This document shows positions 1-8,620 of a DNA stretch of 64,000 nt, one piece after another; the stretch's first letter is position 1, and each line of letters begins with the position of its first letter. The DNA is from Pseudomonas entomophila L48. Its GTDB lineage: Bacteria > Pseudomonadota > Gammaproteobacteria > Pseudomonadales > Pseudomonadaceae. The notes beneath the pieces are model-generated. The model saw only the letters and a program-made list of their open reading frames with translations, had not been told where the DNA came from and made no database searches. The position numbers and the translations under genes are program-made. Location of the stretch: contig NC_008027.1 of the NCBI RefSeq assembly GCF_000026105.1, forward strand, positions 3,672,501-3,736,500, in the 5' to 3' direction.

Positions 1-145
1 AGTCTCACTTAGTCCAAATGGTTCTTTTCATATGCAAAAACATCACTTTAGCGCATAAACCCACTCTGCTATCGTTCCTCGGCTCCGACCCGGAGTGCGC
101 GGCCGTGCGCGCGATTAGCTGCATGCAGCCTGAGACAGGACTTAT

Positions 146-1798
146 ATGTACGTATACGACGAGTACGATCAGCGGATCATCGAGGACCGCGTCAAGCAGT
201 TCCGTGATCAGACCCGCCGCTACCTGGCCGGTGAGCTGAGCGAAGAAGAATTCCGCCCTCTGCGCCTGCAGAACGGCCTGTATATCCAACGTTTCGCGCC
301 GATGCTGCGTGTCGCCGTGCCCTATGGCCAGCTGAACGCCCGCCAGACCCGCATGCTGGCGAAGATCGCCCGCGACTACGACAAGGGTTACGCGCACATC
401 AGCACCCGCCAGAACGTGCAGTACAACTGGCCAGCGCTGGAAGACATCCCGGAAATCCTGGCTGAACTGGCCACCGTGCAGATGCACGCGATCCAGACCA
501 GCGGCAACTGCCTGCGCAACGTCACCACCGACCAGTTCGCCGGTGTCGCCGCCGACGAGCTGGTCGACCCGCGCCCTTGGTGCGAGATCGTCCGCCAGTG
601 GACCACCTTCCACCCCGAGTTCGCCTACCTGCCGCGCAAGTTCAAGATTGCCGTCAACGGTTCGAGCGACGACCGCGCCGCCATCGAAGTGCACGACATC
701 GGCCTGGAGCCGGTGCGCAACGAAGCGGGTGAACTGGGCTTCCGCGTCCTGGTCGGCGGCGGCCTGGGCCGTACGCCGGTGATCGGTTCGTTCATCAACG
801 AGTTCCTGCCCTGGCAGGACCTGCTCAGCTACCTGGACGCCATCCTGCGCGTGTACAACCGTTACGGTCGCCGTGACAACAAGTACAAGGCGCGGATCAA
901 GATCCTGGTCAAGGCGCTCACCCCGGAAGTGTTCGCCGAGAAGGTCGAGGCCGAGATGGCCCACCTGCGCGGCGGCAGCACCACCCTGACCGAAGCGGAA
1001 GTCGAGCGCGTGGCACGCCACTTCATCGACCCCGACTACCTGGCGCTGGACAACGTCGACTACGGCGCGCAGGACCTGGAGCACCCTGGCTTCGCCCGCT
1101 GGCGTTCGCGCAACACCCGCGCCCACAAGAAGCCGGGCTACGTCGCCGTCACCCTGTCGCTCAAGCCCACCGGCGTCGCCCCGGGCGACCTGACCGACAA
1201 GCAGCTCGACGCCGTCGCGGACTTCGCCGAACGCTACAGCTTCGGCTTCCTGCGCACCTCCCACGAGCAGAACATCATCCTCGCCGACGTCGAGCAGCGC
1301 CAGTTGCACGCCCTCTGGCTGGAACTGCGCGAGCAAGGCTTCGCCACCCCGAACATCGGCCTGCTGACCGACATCATCTGCTGCCCGGGCGGTGATTTCT
1401 GCTCCCTGGCCAACGCCAAGTCGATCCCGATCGCCGAATCCATCCAGCGCCGCTTCGACGACCTGGACTACCTGTTCGACATCGGCGAGCTCGACCTGAA
1501 CATCTCCGGCTGCATGAACGCCTGCGGCCACCACCACGTCGGCCACATCGGCATCCTTGGCGTGGACAAGAAGGGCGAGGAGTTCTACCAGGTCTCGCTG
1601 GGCGGCAATGCCGCCCGCGACGCGAGCCTGGGCAAGATCCTCGGCCCTTCCTTCGCCCAGGACGACATGGCCGACGTGATCGAGAAACTGATCAGCGTGT
1701 ACGTCGAGCAGCGCACCGAAGACGAGCGCTTCATCGACACCTACCAGCGGATCGGCATCGACCCCTTCAAGGAACGCGTCTATGCAGCGAATCATTAA
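146..1798 (+). CDS. cysI: Sulfite/nitrite reductase hemoprotein (CysI type)
   Basis: Siroheme/[4Fe-4S] reductase of 550 residues, expected to reduce sulfite to sulfide in the cytoplasm for cysteine synthesis. The cluster/siroheme ligands are visible as CCPGGDFC (about residues 412-419) and CMNAC (about 455-459), the C-x5-C and C-x3-C pattern of the family. Two ferredoxin-like/sulfite reductase repeats flank them. The start follows an AGGA about 7 nt upstream. The stop overlaps the DUF934 gene by 17 nt, so the two are translationally coupled; this pair is standard in pseudomonads. Sulfite released by the monooxygenases further right would enter here. Assimilatory nitrite reductase is the alternative in-family role, but the DUF934 partner favours sulfite. 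Confidence 0.92.
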   Translation: MYVYDEYDQRIIEDRVKQFRDQTRRYLAGELSEEEFRPLRLQNGLYIQRFAPMLRVAVPYGQLNARQTRMLAKIARDYDKGYAHISTRQNVQYNWPALEDIPEILAELATVQMHAIQTSGNCLRNVTTDQFAGVAADELVDPRPWCEIVRQWTTFHPEFAYLPRKFKIAVNGSSDDRAAIEVHDIGLEPVRNEAGELGFRVLVGGGLGRTPVIGSFINEFLPWQDLLSYLDAILRVYNRYGRRDNKYKARIKILVKALTPEVFAEKVEAEMAHLRGGSTTLTEAEVERVARHFIDPDYLALDNVDYGAQDLEHPGFARWRSRNTRAHKKPGYVAVTLSLKPTGVAPGDLTDKQLDAVADFAERYSFGFLRTSHEQNIILADVEQRQLHALWLELREQGFATPNIGLLTDIICCPGGDFCSLANAKSIPIAESIQRRFDDLDYLFDIGELDLNISGCMNACGHHHVGHIGILGVDKKGEEFYQVSLGGNAARDASLGKILGPSFAQDDMADVIEKLISVYVEQRTEDERFIDTYQRIGIDPFKERVYAANH

Positions 1799-2276
1799 GA
1801 ACAACCAGATCGTCGACGAAACCTGGCACCTGCTGCCCAAGGACGTTTCCATTGACGAACTGACCAACTGCGACGACTACATCGTGCCGCTGCAACTGTG
1901 GCGCGACCACCCGAGCCTGCTCAAGGCTCGCGACGGCGGCCTGGGCATCTGGCTGGACAGCGACGAGGAAGCCGAGGAAATCGGCGAAGACGTCGAGCAC
2001 TTCCAGGTCATCGCCCTGAACTTCCCGGCCTTCACCGACGGGCGCAACTACTCCAACGCGCGCCTGCTGCGTGACCGCTACAAGTTCAAGGGCGAGCTGC
2101 GCGCCATTGGCGACGTGCTGCGTGACCAGCTGTTCTACATGGCCCGTTGCGGCTTCGACGCCTTCGCCATCCGTGCCGACAAGAACCCAGAAGACGCGCT
2201 GCAAAGCCTGAAGGACTTCTCGGTCACCTACCAGGGCGCCACCGACGAACCGCTGCCGTTGTTCCGTCGACGCTGA
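1782..2276 (+). CDS. DUF934 protein, sulfite-reduction partner
   Basis: A 164-residue cytoplasmic protein of the DUF934 family, which is found next to cysI-type genes across proteobacteria and is presumed to help sulfite reduction (possibly in electron delivery; its biochemistry is not known to me). The start ATG lies inside the last codons of the reductase gene, giving a 17-nt overlap. A GC-rich hairpin follows at 2287-2305, consistent with the end of a two-gene operon. Confidence 0.85.
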   Translation: MQRIIKNNQIVDETWHLLPKDVSIDELTNCDDYIVPLQLWRDHPSLLKARDGGLGIWLDSDEEAEEIGEDVEHFQVIALNFPAFTDGRNYSNARLLRDRYKFKGELRAIGDVLRDQLFYMARCGFDAFAIRADKNPEDALQSLKDFSVTYQGATDEPLPLFRRR

Positions 2277-2286
2277 CCCTAGCGCC

Positions 2287-2305
2287 GGGGCTGCCACGCA
2301 GCCCC
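2287..2305 (+). terminator. Hairpin after the cysI-DUF934 pair
   Basis: Arms GGGGCTG and CAGCCCC with a 5-nt loop, 10 nt after the DUF934 stop. There is no T-run, so it may act as a weak terminator or mRNA-stabilising stem. Confidence 0.45.
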
Positions 2306-2405
2306 AGCCACTTGCTCTGCATCGCAAAAATATCTGATCTTCTGCTCAGGTTTGCTAATGGCACGCCGATATCAAGGCGTACTCATTAACTCCGCAAGGA
2401 AAGCG

Positions 2406-3977
2406 ATGATGAGCCCGATCACATCCGCACTGCGCTTCACCCCCGTGTACAACGCCTCCCCTGCCCCGCAGAGCCTCGATACCCGCCAGACCGCTGCGGC
2501 CGCCAGCACCCCCGGCACCCAGGTCATCCTTGGCCAGGACACACGCATTCCCGACTCGCAGACCTACTCCTCCCGAGGCACGTTGGGTAACGCCCAGCCC
2601 CGCTACGTGTGGGAGCAGGACAGCATCGACAAACTGAGCATGCACATGCTCGGCAGCATCAAGGGCAACAGCACCGCCGCGCGCTTCCAGGGCCTGGGCA
2701 CCGCCCTGATGGAGCAACTGGTGGCCAACGGTGGGCAGCGCGTCTCACAGTCGGCGCTGCAGGTCGGCGAGAACAGCGAAATCGCCCCCGCCCTGCTGGC
2801 CCTGCAACAGTCAAGGCTGCGCGAACACGCCAGCAACAGCATCACCCTCAACCTCACCACCGCCTCCGGCGCCACGGTGAAGCTTGGGTTGTACAACGGT
2901 GAACAAGGCCTGGCCGTGGACGCCGATGTACAGGGTGGCACGCTCAGCGCCGAAGAACTCAAGGGCCTGGCTACCCTGGCAAATGGTTTCCAGTCGGCCA
3001 TCAACGGCCTGACCCAGGAGACGCCGAGCCTGCAGCTGGGCGCCCTGCTCAAGCTCGACCAGACCCTGTTCACCGGCCTGCAAATGAACGCCAGACTGCA
3101 AACCTCCAGCGGCGAGTTGCAGACCTTCGACCTGCGCATGGACGGTTCGACCCGCAACCTCAAGCTGCAAGGCCCGAGCGGCCAGATTCAGCTCGACCTG
3201 GACACCCAGGGTGGCGTGGTGCTGGGCAACCAGCAGCAGCGCCAGGCCGCCGTGAGCAATTACCTGAGCCAGTTCGACGCAGCCCAGGCACGTGGCAAGG
3301 GCAACGCCCAGCTGATGACCCTGTTCAAGGACGCCTTCAGCCAGCTCAACAGCGTGGACGACAGCAGCCCGCGCCCAGCCGGGCATGAGGATACGATCAA
3401 CCGGTACAGCCGCTCGCTGCTCAGCGGCCTGGCCGACTTCGACGCCTCGATCAGCCAGACCAGCCAGCACCTGAATTCGCACCGCCTAGATGAGGAAGAC
3501 CGTTTCAGTTACCAGGTGTCGCAAGCCACCTCGAACAACGGCGGCGGTACCAGCCTCGACGTCAAGCAGCACCAGCAGGCCAAGCTGGACGCTGCCTGGC
3601 ACACCGAGCTGTCATCGTCGGCCAAGCTCGACCAAGTCGTCGACCCGAACAACTATCGCTACCACATGCTCAATGAGCAGGCCAGCGCCAGCACCCACGT
3701 CGGCTTCGTCAACGGCGCCCTGAGCGAAGCCAGCGCCACCCAGGAAGCCAGCAGTACCCACCGGGTGATGACCTACCAGAACGGCGAACTCAAGTCCGAT
3801 GTCAGCACGCCACAGTCGGTGCGCAAGTCCCGGGACCTGATGGAGATGCTCAACCAGTTGCTCAAGCAGGACGAGCAGGCCCGCCGCATCGGCGTCCAGT
3901 CGAATCTCGACCAGCAGCTGGCCGCGAACAGCCACCTGTGGTTGCTGCAGACCGATCCGTCGAAAATCGCTGATTGA
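2406..3977 (+). CDS. Hypothetical protein, about 523 aa
   Basis: I do not recognise a domain. The start was placed at tandem ATGs (2406/2409) because AAGGA lies about 6 nt upstream; an earlier in-frame ATG at 2352 has no ribosome binding site. The protein is hydrophilic, Gln/Ser/Ala-rich and acidic, with no signal peptide or membrane segment. It has a disordered N-terminus, a middle region rich in alternating hydrophobic residues (about 100-300) and a helical Gln/Ser-rich second half. It stands alone between a hairpin and a REP pair. Normal GC content and codon use argue for a native Pseudomonas gene. Confidence 0.75.
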   Translation: MMSPITSALRFTPVYNASPAPQSLDTRQTAAAASTPGTQVILGQDTRIPDSQTYSSRGTLGNAQPRYVWEQDSIDKLSMHMLGSIKGNSTAARFQGLGTALMEQLVANGGQRVSQSALQVGENSEIAPALLALQQSRLREHASNSITLNLTTASGATVKLGLYNGEQGLAVDADVQGGTLSAEELKGLATLANGFQSAINGLTQETPSLQLGALLKLDQTLFTGLQMNARLQTSSGELQTFDLRMDGSTRNLKLQGPSGQIQLDLDTQGGVVLGNQQQRQAAVSNYLSQFDAAQARGKGNAQLMTLFKDAFSQLNSVDDSSPRPAGHEDTINRYSRSLLSGLADFDASISQTSQHLNSHRLDEEDRFSYQVSQATSNNGGGTSLDVKQHQQAKLDAAWHTELSSSAKLDQVVDPNNYRYHMLNEQASASTHVGFVNGALSEASATQEASSTHRVMTYQNGELKSDVSTPQSVRKSRDLMEMLNQLLKQDEQARRIGVQSNLDQQLAANSHLWLLQTDPSKIAD

Positions 3978-3995
3978 TCCGCGCCCGTTCGCTTT

Positions 3996-4080
3996 GTAGG
4001 AGCGGCTTCAGCCGCGATCACCCGCGAAGCGGGTGCCAGGCAACGCGTTGCCTGCATCGCGGCTAAAGCCGCTCCTACAG
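3996..4080. repeat. Paired REP elements (inverted)
   Basis: TGTAGGAGCGGC and its complement face each other about 85 nt apart with GC-rich internal stems (ACCCGC/GCGGGT and GGCAACGCGTTGCC). This is the standard head-to-head REP pair of the P. putida group and lies between two convergent genes. Confidence 0.9.
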
Positions 4081-4088
4081 GACCCATT

Positions 4089-4958
4089 TCAGCGCAAAGG
4101 CACATAGATGTCCGTCTGCCACTGCTCGAGCGGCGTCTGCGGGTAGATGCTCAGGTAATGGAAGAACAGCGGGTGATCACGCAGTTCCTCGCCACTCACT
4201 GGCAACCAGTCGCGGTAGAGCGGGTAGATCGTCTCGCCGATATGATCAGGCGACCCCACATGCCGCACCACCGCGCAGCGCCCGCCGGGCAGGCTCAACA
4301 TGTGCACGCCTTCGTCGTTGGGCTGCAGCGCCTCGAACAACTCGCCACAGATGGCGAAGCGAAAGTCCTCGGGCGTGGTGGTGTCCGGATTGTTGTAGGG
4401 GATACCGAAACTGCGGCTCGTGGCCACGGGCGATTGCCCGCTGCGCTTGCGCCACTCGATGAAACGGCCCACGGTCTCGCTGACCTGGCCAGGCGGGCCG
4501 CGATGCTCGAGCGCGGCCAGTTGAACTTCGGCGAAATCGACGATTCGTACCTGCATGGTGATGCTCCTGGAAAAATGAGGAATGTCGAACACCGTATTCC
4601 AGCGTTGCCAGTCGGGTTGGCGGCGGAATGCGCTAGGCGCCTGGCCGAAGGCGCGCCGGAAGGCCCGGCTGAACGCCTCGGGGCTTTCGAAGCCGGCGCC
4701 CATGGCCGCGTCGAGCACGCTGTAGTCCGCCTGGCAAACCAGCCGGTGAGCGGCGCGGCGCAGGCGCATCAACTGCACGTAGCGAGCAACCGGCACGCCC
4801 ACATAGGCGCTGAACTGCCGATGGAAGTGGAACGCCGAGAAATGCGCCACCGCGCTCAGGGCGTTGACCGACAGGTCGCCTTCGAGGTTGTCCTCGATAT
4901 AGGCGAGTACTGCCTCGAAGCGCTTCTGGTACAGCATAGGGGTGGGCAGGTCGGACAC
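4089..4958 (-). CDS. AraC-type regulator with GyrI-like effector domain
   Basis: Two AraC helix-turn-helix motifs occupy the first ~110 residues (LSVNALSAVAHFSAFHFHRQ and the second motif ending in FRRAFGQAPSAFR). They are followed by a GyrI-like small-molecule-binding domain starting near MQVRIVDFAEVQLAALEHRG. This Rob/BmrR-like layout usually senses lipophilic ligands and controls efflux or detoxification. I chose the GTG at 4958 because AGGAG lies 9 nt before it and the protein then begins, as relatives do, just ahead of the first helix. An ATG at 5015 adds 19 residues. Its target is not evident; the REP pair separates it from dkgB. Confidence 0.85.
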   Translation of the reverse strand: MSDLPTPMLYQKRFEAVLAYIEDNLEGDLSVNALSAVAHFSAFHFHRQFSAYVGVPVARYVQLMRLRRAAHRLVCQADYSVLDAAMGAGFESPEAFSRAFRRAFGQAPSAFRRQPDWQRWNTVFDIPHFSRSITMQVRIVDFAEVQLAALEHRGPPGQVSETVGRFIEWRKRSGQSPVATSRSFGIPYNNPDTTTPEDFRFAICGELFEALQPNDEGVHMLSLPGGRCAVVRHVGSPDHIGETIYPLYRDWLPVSGEELRDHPLFFHYLSIYPQTPLEQWQTDIYVPLR

Positions 4959-5066
4959 CGGGGCAAGCTCCTGAAATACGGTAGGCCGTAGCATCATCGA
5001 TACAGGCCCGATCATACCTAGCCGCGTTTGCTCAGGGCGCCCTGAACATCATCAGACCACTTACCC

Positions 5067-5145
5067 TGTAGGAGCCAGCCTTGCTGGCGAAGGCCACACC
5101 ACGGTCCAGCGTCGGGCCGGTTCGCCAGCAAGGCTGGCTCCTACA
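5067..5145. repeat. Paired REP elements (TGTAGGAGCCAGC type)
   Basis: TGTAGGAGCCAGCCTTGCTGG and its near-perfect complement in inverted orientation about 80 nt apart, between the divergent AraC regulator and dkgB. Confidence 0.9.
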
Positions 5146-5332
5146 GGTGAAACGCAGCGCCCATTGCTTACCTCTTACTCACAAGCCGCCCAGGCATTAA
5201 TGACTTTTAGTCAAAAGACCTTGGCCCGGGAGTGTCTTAATCAATCCCGCGGAAACCTGCAGACTGCAACCACTCGATCAACTGGCGCAGCACCGCGCAA
5301 GCCCGATCCCCACCCTCTCAAGGAGCAGCCCC

Positions 5333-6136
5333 ATGAGCATTCCATCCTTCGGCCTCGGCACCTTCCGCCTCACCGGCCAGGCCGTCATCGATTCGGTCAA
5401 GTCCGCGCTCGAACTGGGCTACCGCGCCATCGACACCGCGCAGATCTACAAGAATGAAGCCGACGTCGGCCAGGCCATCGCCGAAAGCGGCGTGCCGCGC
5501 GACGAGCTGTTCATCACCACCAAGATCTGGGTCGACAACTACGCCGCCGACAAGCTCGTGCCCAGCCTGCGCGACAGCCTGGCCAAGCTGCGCACCGACC
5601 ATGTCGACCTGCTGCTGATCCACTGGCCGGCGCCGGGCAACGGCGTCGAGCTCAGCGAGTACATGCAGGCCCTGGCCGACGCCAAGGCACTGGGCCTGAC
5701 CCGCGAGATCGGCATCTCCAACTTCAACATCGAACTGACCCGCCAGGCCATCGCCGTGGTCGGCCAGGGCGAGATCGCCACCAACCAGGTCGAGCTCAGC
5801 CCCTACCTGCAGAACAGCAAGCTGACCGCATTCCTCAAGGAGCAAGGCATCACCACCACCTCCTACATGACCTTGGCCTACGGCAAGGTGCTGAAGGACC
5901 CGGTGCTGGCCGAGATCGCCGCCAAGCACAAGGCCACCGTCGCCCAGGTGGCGCTGGCCTGGGCGCTGCAGCTGGGTTATGCGGTGATCCCGTCGTCGAC
6001 CAAGCGCGAGAACCTGGCCAGCAACCTGCTCGCCCGCGGCCTGCACCTGGACGCCGACGACATGGCCCGCATCGCCACGCTCGAACGCAACGGCCGCGAA
6101 GTCAGCCCGGATGGCCTGGCGCCGATCTGGGACTGA
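5333..6136 (+). CDS. dkgB: Aldo/keto reductase, 2,5-diketo-gluconate reductase B type
   Basis: NADPH-dependent AKR of 267 residues, the usual size for DkgB. Visible family features are [18 protein letters not shown] (catalytic Asp and Tyr), the Lys in TTKIW and the His in [10 protein letters not shown], completing the D/Y/K/H set. IPSSTKREN near the end is the NADPH-binding loop. The start has AAGGAG 7 nt upstream. It is followed 63 nt later by an MFS exporter in the same direction, with a terminator-like hairpin between. Likely substrates are 2,5-diketo-D-gluconate and toxic aldehydes such as methylglyoxal. Confidence 0.9.
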   Translation: MSIPSFGLGTFRLTGQAVIDSVKSALELGYRAIDTAQIYKNEADVGQAIAESGVPRDELFITTKIWVDNYAADKLVPSLRDSLAKLRTDHVDLLLIHWPAPGNGVELSEYMQALADAKALGLTREIGISNFNIELTRQAIAVVGQGEIATNQVELSPYLQNSKLTAFLKEQGITTTSYMTLAYGKVLKDPVLAEIAAKHKATVAQVALAWALQLGYAVIPSSTKRENLASNLLARGLHLDADDMARIATLERNGREVSPDGLAPIWD

Positions 6137-6149
6137 CCTGAACATTCGA

Positions 6150-6170
6150 GCCGCCCTGCCAGGGCGGTTT
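6150..6170 (+). terminator. Hairpin after dkgB
   Basis: CCGCCCT and AGGGCGG arms with a 3-nt loop followed by TTTC, 14 nt after the dkgB stop. Confidence 0.6.
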
Positions 6171-6199
6171 CGCCTTCAACACGCAACACGGAGCTCCCG

Positions 6200-7381
6200 A
6201 TGAGCACGCTTTCCCCCAAACGGGTCCTGTTCGCCCTGGCCATCGGCGCCTTCGGCATCGGCACCACCGAATTCACCCCCATGGGCCTGCTGCCGGTCAT
6301 CGCCGAGGGCGTCGACGCCAGCATCCCCAGCGCCGGCATGCTGATCACCGCCTACGCCATCGGCGTGATGGTTGGCGCGCCGATCATGACCCTGCTGTTC
6401 AGCCGCTTCGGCAAGCGCGCCGCGCTGATGATGCTGATGGGCATCTTCACCGTCGGCAACCTGCTGTCGGCCCTGTCACCCGACTACTACACCCTGCTCG
6501 CCTCGCGCCTGATCACCAGCCTCAACCATGGCGCCTTCTTCGGCCTGGGCGCGGTGGTCGCCGCCAGCGTCGTGCCCAAGGACAAGCAGGCCAGTGCCGT
6601 GGCCACCATGTTCATGGGCCTGACCATCGCCAACATCGGCGGCGTGCCCGCGGCCACCTGGCTTGGCCAGCAGGTCGGCTGGCGCATGGCCTTCGCCGGC
6701 ACCGCCGTGCTGGGCGTGCTGGCCATCGCCGCGCTGTGGTACGCCCTGCCCAAGGGCGAGCGCGGCAGTGTGCCCCATGTACGCAAGGAGCTCGCCGTGA
6801 TCGCCCGGCCCAATGTGCTGCTGGCCATGGCCACCACGGTGTTGGGGGCCGGTGCGATGTTCACCCTGTACACCTACGTCGCCCCGGTACTGGCCGACCT
6901 GACCGGCGCTTCCGACACCTTCGTCACCCTGGGCCTGGTGCTGATCGGCGTGGGCTTCACCCTCGGCAACAGCCTGGGCGGCAAGATGGCGGACTGGTCG
7001 CTGGATGGCGCGGCGCGGATCTTCCTCGGCGCCCTGGCAATCATCATGTTGCTGATGCCGCTGGTGCTGGGCAGCCATGTCGGCGCGGCCATCGCGCTGC
7101 TGGTGTGGGGCATGTTCACCTTCGCCGTGGTGCCGCCACTGCAGATGCGGGTGATGATCGCCGCCGCCGAAGCGCCGGGCCTGGCGTCCTCGATCAACGT
7201 CGGTGCGTTCAACCTGGGTAACGCGGTGGGTGCCGCGCTGGGCGGCGCGGTGATCAGCCTGGACCTGGGTTATGCCGCGGTGCCCATGGCCGGTGGCCTG
7301 CTGGCGGCCGGTGGGTTGCTGCTGGTGTGGCTGGGTGGGCGGGCCAAGGTGCCGCGTAGCGCCGTCGGTGAGGCGGTATAG
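6200..7381 (+). CDS. MFS transporter, AraJ/YdhP-like
   Basis: A 393-residue drug:H+ antiporter-type MFS protein with 12 predicted membrane spans. The N-terminus (FALAIGAFGIGTTEFTPMGL) and the loop-2/3 motif (FSRFGKRAALMM) match the AraJ/YdhP sugar-efflux-like branch. A GGAG lies 7 nt before the ATG. The position after dkgB suggests joint response to an aldehyde or sugar-acid stress. The true substrate cannot be read from sequence. Confidence 0.85.
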   Translation: MSTLSPKRVLFALAIGAFGIGTTEFTPMGLLPVIAEGVDASIPSAGMLITAYAIGVMVGAPIMTLLFSRFGKRAALMMLMGIFTVGNLLSALSPDYYTLLASRLITSLNHGAFFGLGAVVAASVVPKDKQASAVATMFMGLTIANIGGVPAATWLGQQVGWRMAFAGTAVLGVLAIAALWYALPKGERGSVPHVRKELAVIARPNVLLAMATTVLGAGAMFTLYTYVAPVLADLTGASDTFVTLGLVLIGVGFTLGNSLGGKMADWSLDGAARIFLGALAIIMLLMPLVLGSHVGAAIALLVWGMFTFAVVPPLQMRVMIAAAEAPGLASSINVGAFNLGNAVGAALGGAVISLDLGYAAVPMAGGLLAAGGLLLVWLGGRAKVPRSAVGEAV

Positions 7382-7412
7382 CGGCTGCGCTTTCAACGTG
7401 TTCGCCGAAAAA

Positions 7413-7474
7413 GTTGCAGCGCCTGTGAGATCCAGCGCCGCCCGCGCGGCGCTGGATCTCACAGGCGCTGCAAC
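7413..7474. repeat. Perfect 29-bp inverted repeat with 4-nt loop
   Basis: Left arm 7413-7441 and right arm 7446-7474 are exact reverse complements around the loop CCGC. It lies 31 nt after the MFS stop. No T-run follows, so a simple intrinsic terminator is unlikely, although it would fold into a very stable hairpin. The inner GAGATCCAGCGCCGC motif resembles a dispersed P. putida repeat (from memory). Confidence 0.85.
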
Positions 7475-7652
7475 TCAAGCGGCGGGCCCTTGACGGCCTT
7501 CATACGATCAAAAGCCCCCGCCCTACCCTCTGCCTACTGTTCCGACAGGCACAATTATGAAGTGCCGGGAGCATCGATTCTCAGCCAGGCGCCTTGGGCG
7601 TAGCCTCCTTCCCTACCAGGCCACTCCAGGCCTCAACCAGAGGAACAGCGCA

Positions 7653-8117
7653 ATGTCCCGCCCCCCACTGCCACCCTTCACCCGCGAAACCGCCATCGAG
7701 AAAGTCCGCCTCGCCGAAGATGGCTGGAACAGCCGCGATGCCGCCAAGGTCGCCCTGGCCTATACCACCGACACCCACTGGCGCAACCGCGCCGAGTTCT
7801 GCAACAGCCGCGATGAGGCACAGGCCTTCCTCACCCGCAAATGGAACCGCGAGCTGGAATACCGCCTGATCAAGGAGCTCTGGGCCTTCACCGACAACCG
7901 CATCGCCGTGCGCTACGCCTACGAGTACCGCGACGACAGCGGCCAGTGGTTCCGCGCCTACGGCAACGAGAACTGGGAGTTCGCCGAAGACGGCCTGATG
8001 CGCAACCGTCATGCCAGCATCAACGAACAACCCATCAGCGAGGCCGAGCGCAAGTTCCACTGGCCGCTGGGGCGGCGGCCGGATGGCCATCCTGGGTTGA
8101 GCGCATTCGGTTTCTGA
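7653..8117 (+). CDS. NTF2-like protein, DUF1348 family
   Basis: A 154-residue single-domain protein with the SnoaL/NTF2-like cone fold ([54 protein letters not shown]). Such proteins are small cytoplasmic enzymes or ligand binders; this one has no assigned reaction. The start at 7653 has AGAGGAAC 8 nt upstream; upstream in-frame ATGs lack a ribosome binding site. It appears monocistronic and is followed by a strong hairpin. Confidence 0.85.
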   Translation: MSRPPLPPFTRETAIEKVRLAEDGWNSRDAAKVALAYTTDTHWRNRAEFCNSRDEAQAFLTRKWNRELEYRLIKELWAFTDNRIAVRYAYEYRDDSGQWFRAYGNENWEFAEDGLMRNRHASINEQPISEAERKFHWPLGRRPDGHPGLSAFGF

Positions 8118-8136
8118 GCCCTGGGGCCATCCGGGC

Positions 8137-8159
8137 ATGGGGCTGCCAGGCAGCCCCAT
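8137..8159 (+). terminator. Hairpin after the NTF2-like gene
   Basis: ATGGGGCTGCC and GGCAGCCCCAT arms (11 bp) around a single A, 20 nt after the stop. It probably ends the transcript; T-run absent. Confidence 0.55.
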
Positions 8160-8306
8160 TCGGCGTACAGGACAAGGACTACGCGAAACGGGGAAAAAGG
8201 GAATACAAGGTTGTGCCAGACTCAGCCGCACGCCACCCCAGGACTCCGCCCATGCCTCCTCTTGATGTCATTCCCCCGTGCCGGCGCTATGATGCCTCCC
8301 AAGTAC

Positions 8307-8325
8307 GCAACAGCCCCCCTGTTGC
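8307..8325 (+). promoter_or_regulatory. Inverted repeat just before the antitoxin RBS
   Basis: GCAACAG and CTGTTGC arms separated by CCCCC, ending 2 nt before the GGAGG of the antitoxin gene. It could be an operator for autoregulation or an mRNA stem that tunes translation. Inference from position and symmetry only. Confidence 0.5.
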
Positions 8326-8341
8326 ACGGAGGTATTCCTTC

Positions 8342-8620
8342 ATGGCCGCAAAAGCAAAAAAACTCTCCGAGCAAGCCCTCGACGCCCTGGAGCGTCAGGT
8401 GCCACGCCACGCCAGCGAGGCCACCCACTCCGCCTATCTACGTGCGCTGCAGGCCAACCAGCAAGGTGTGCTGTGTATCGACGAAGGTGAGCTGGTGCGG
8501 GTTGCCGCCGACGGTGTCAGAACCGTGCTCGACAAGGCCCGGCCACGGCGCAAGGTCAAGGTCGGCGAGGTAATCACCGTGCGCAAGGTCAATGATGGCA
8601 CGACTGACGAGCGTCCCTAG
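8342..8620 (+). CDS. Putative antitoxin of the zeta-toxin pair
   Basis: A 92-residue, Lys/Arg/Ala-rich protein with a helical N-terminal half (residues 1-42) and a beta-rich C-terminal half (GVLCIDEGELVRVAADG and KVKVGEVITVRKV). It has a strong GGAGG 8 nt before its ATG and overlaps the zeta-toxin start by 29 nt, the tight coupling expected of an antitoxin made before its toxin. It has no evident DNA-binding motif. The antitoxin role is inferred from this arrangement; it does not resemble the classical epsilon or PezA antitoxins that I can recall. Confidence 0.65.
   Translation: MAAKAKKLSEQALDALERQVPRHASEATHSAYLRALQANQQGVLCIDEGELVRVAADGVRTVLDKARPRRKVKVGEVITVRKVNDGTTDERP

Noticed and set aside
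5..1867. 620-aa minus-strand frame across the sulfite reductase
   Set aside because: Antisense shadow of a strongly supported gene; composition is Val/Ala/Gly/Asp-rich as expected for the complement of GC-rich coding DNA, with no motif.
3996..4080. Repeats considered as CRISPR
   Set aside because: They are inverted REP pairs scattered between genes, with no regular direct repeats or spacers and no cas genes.
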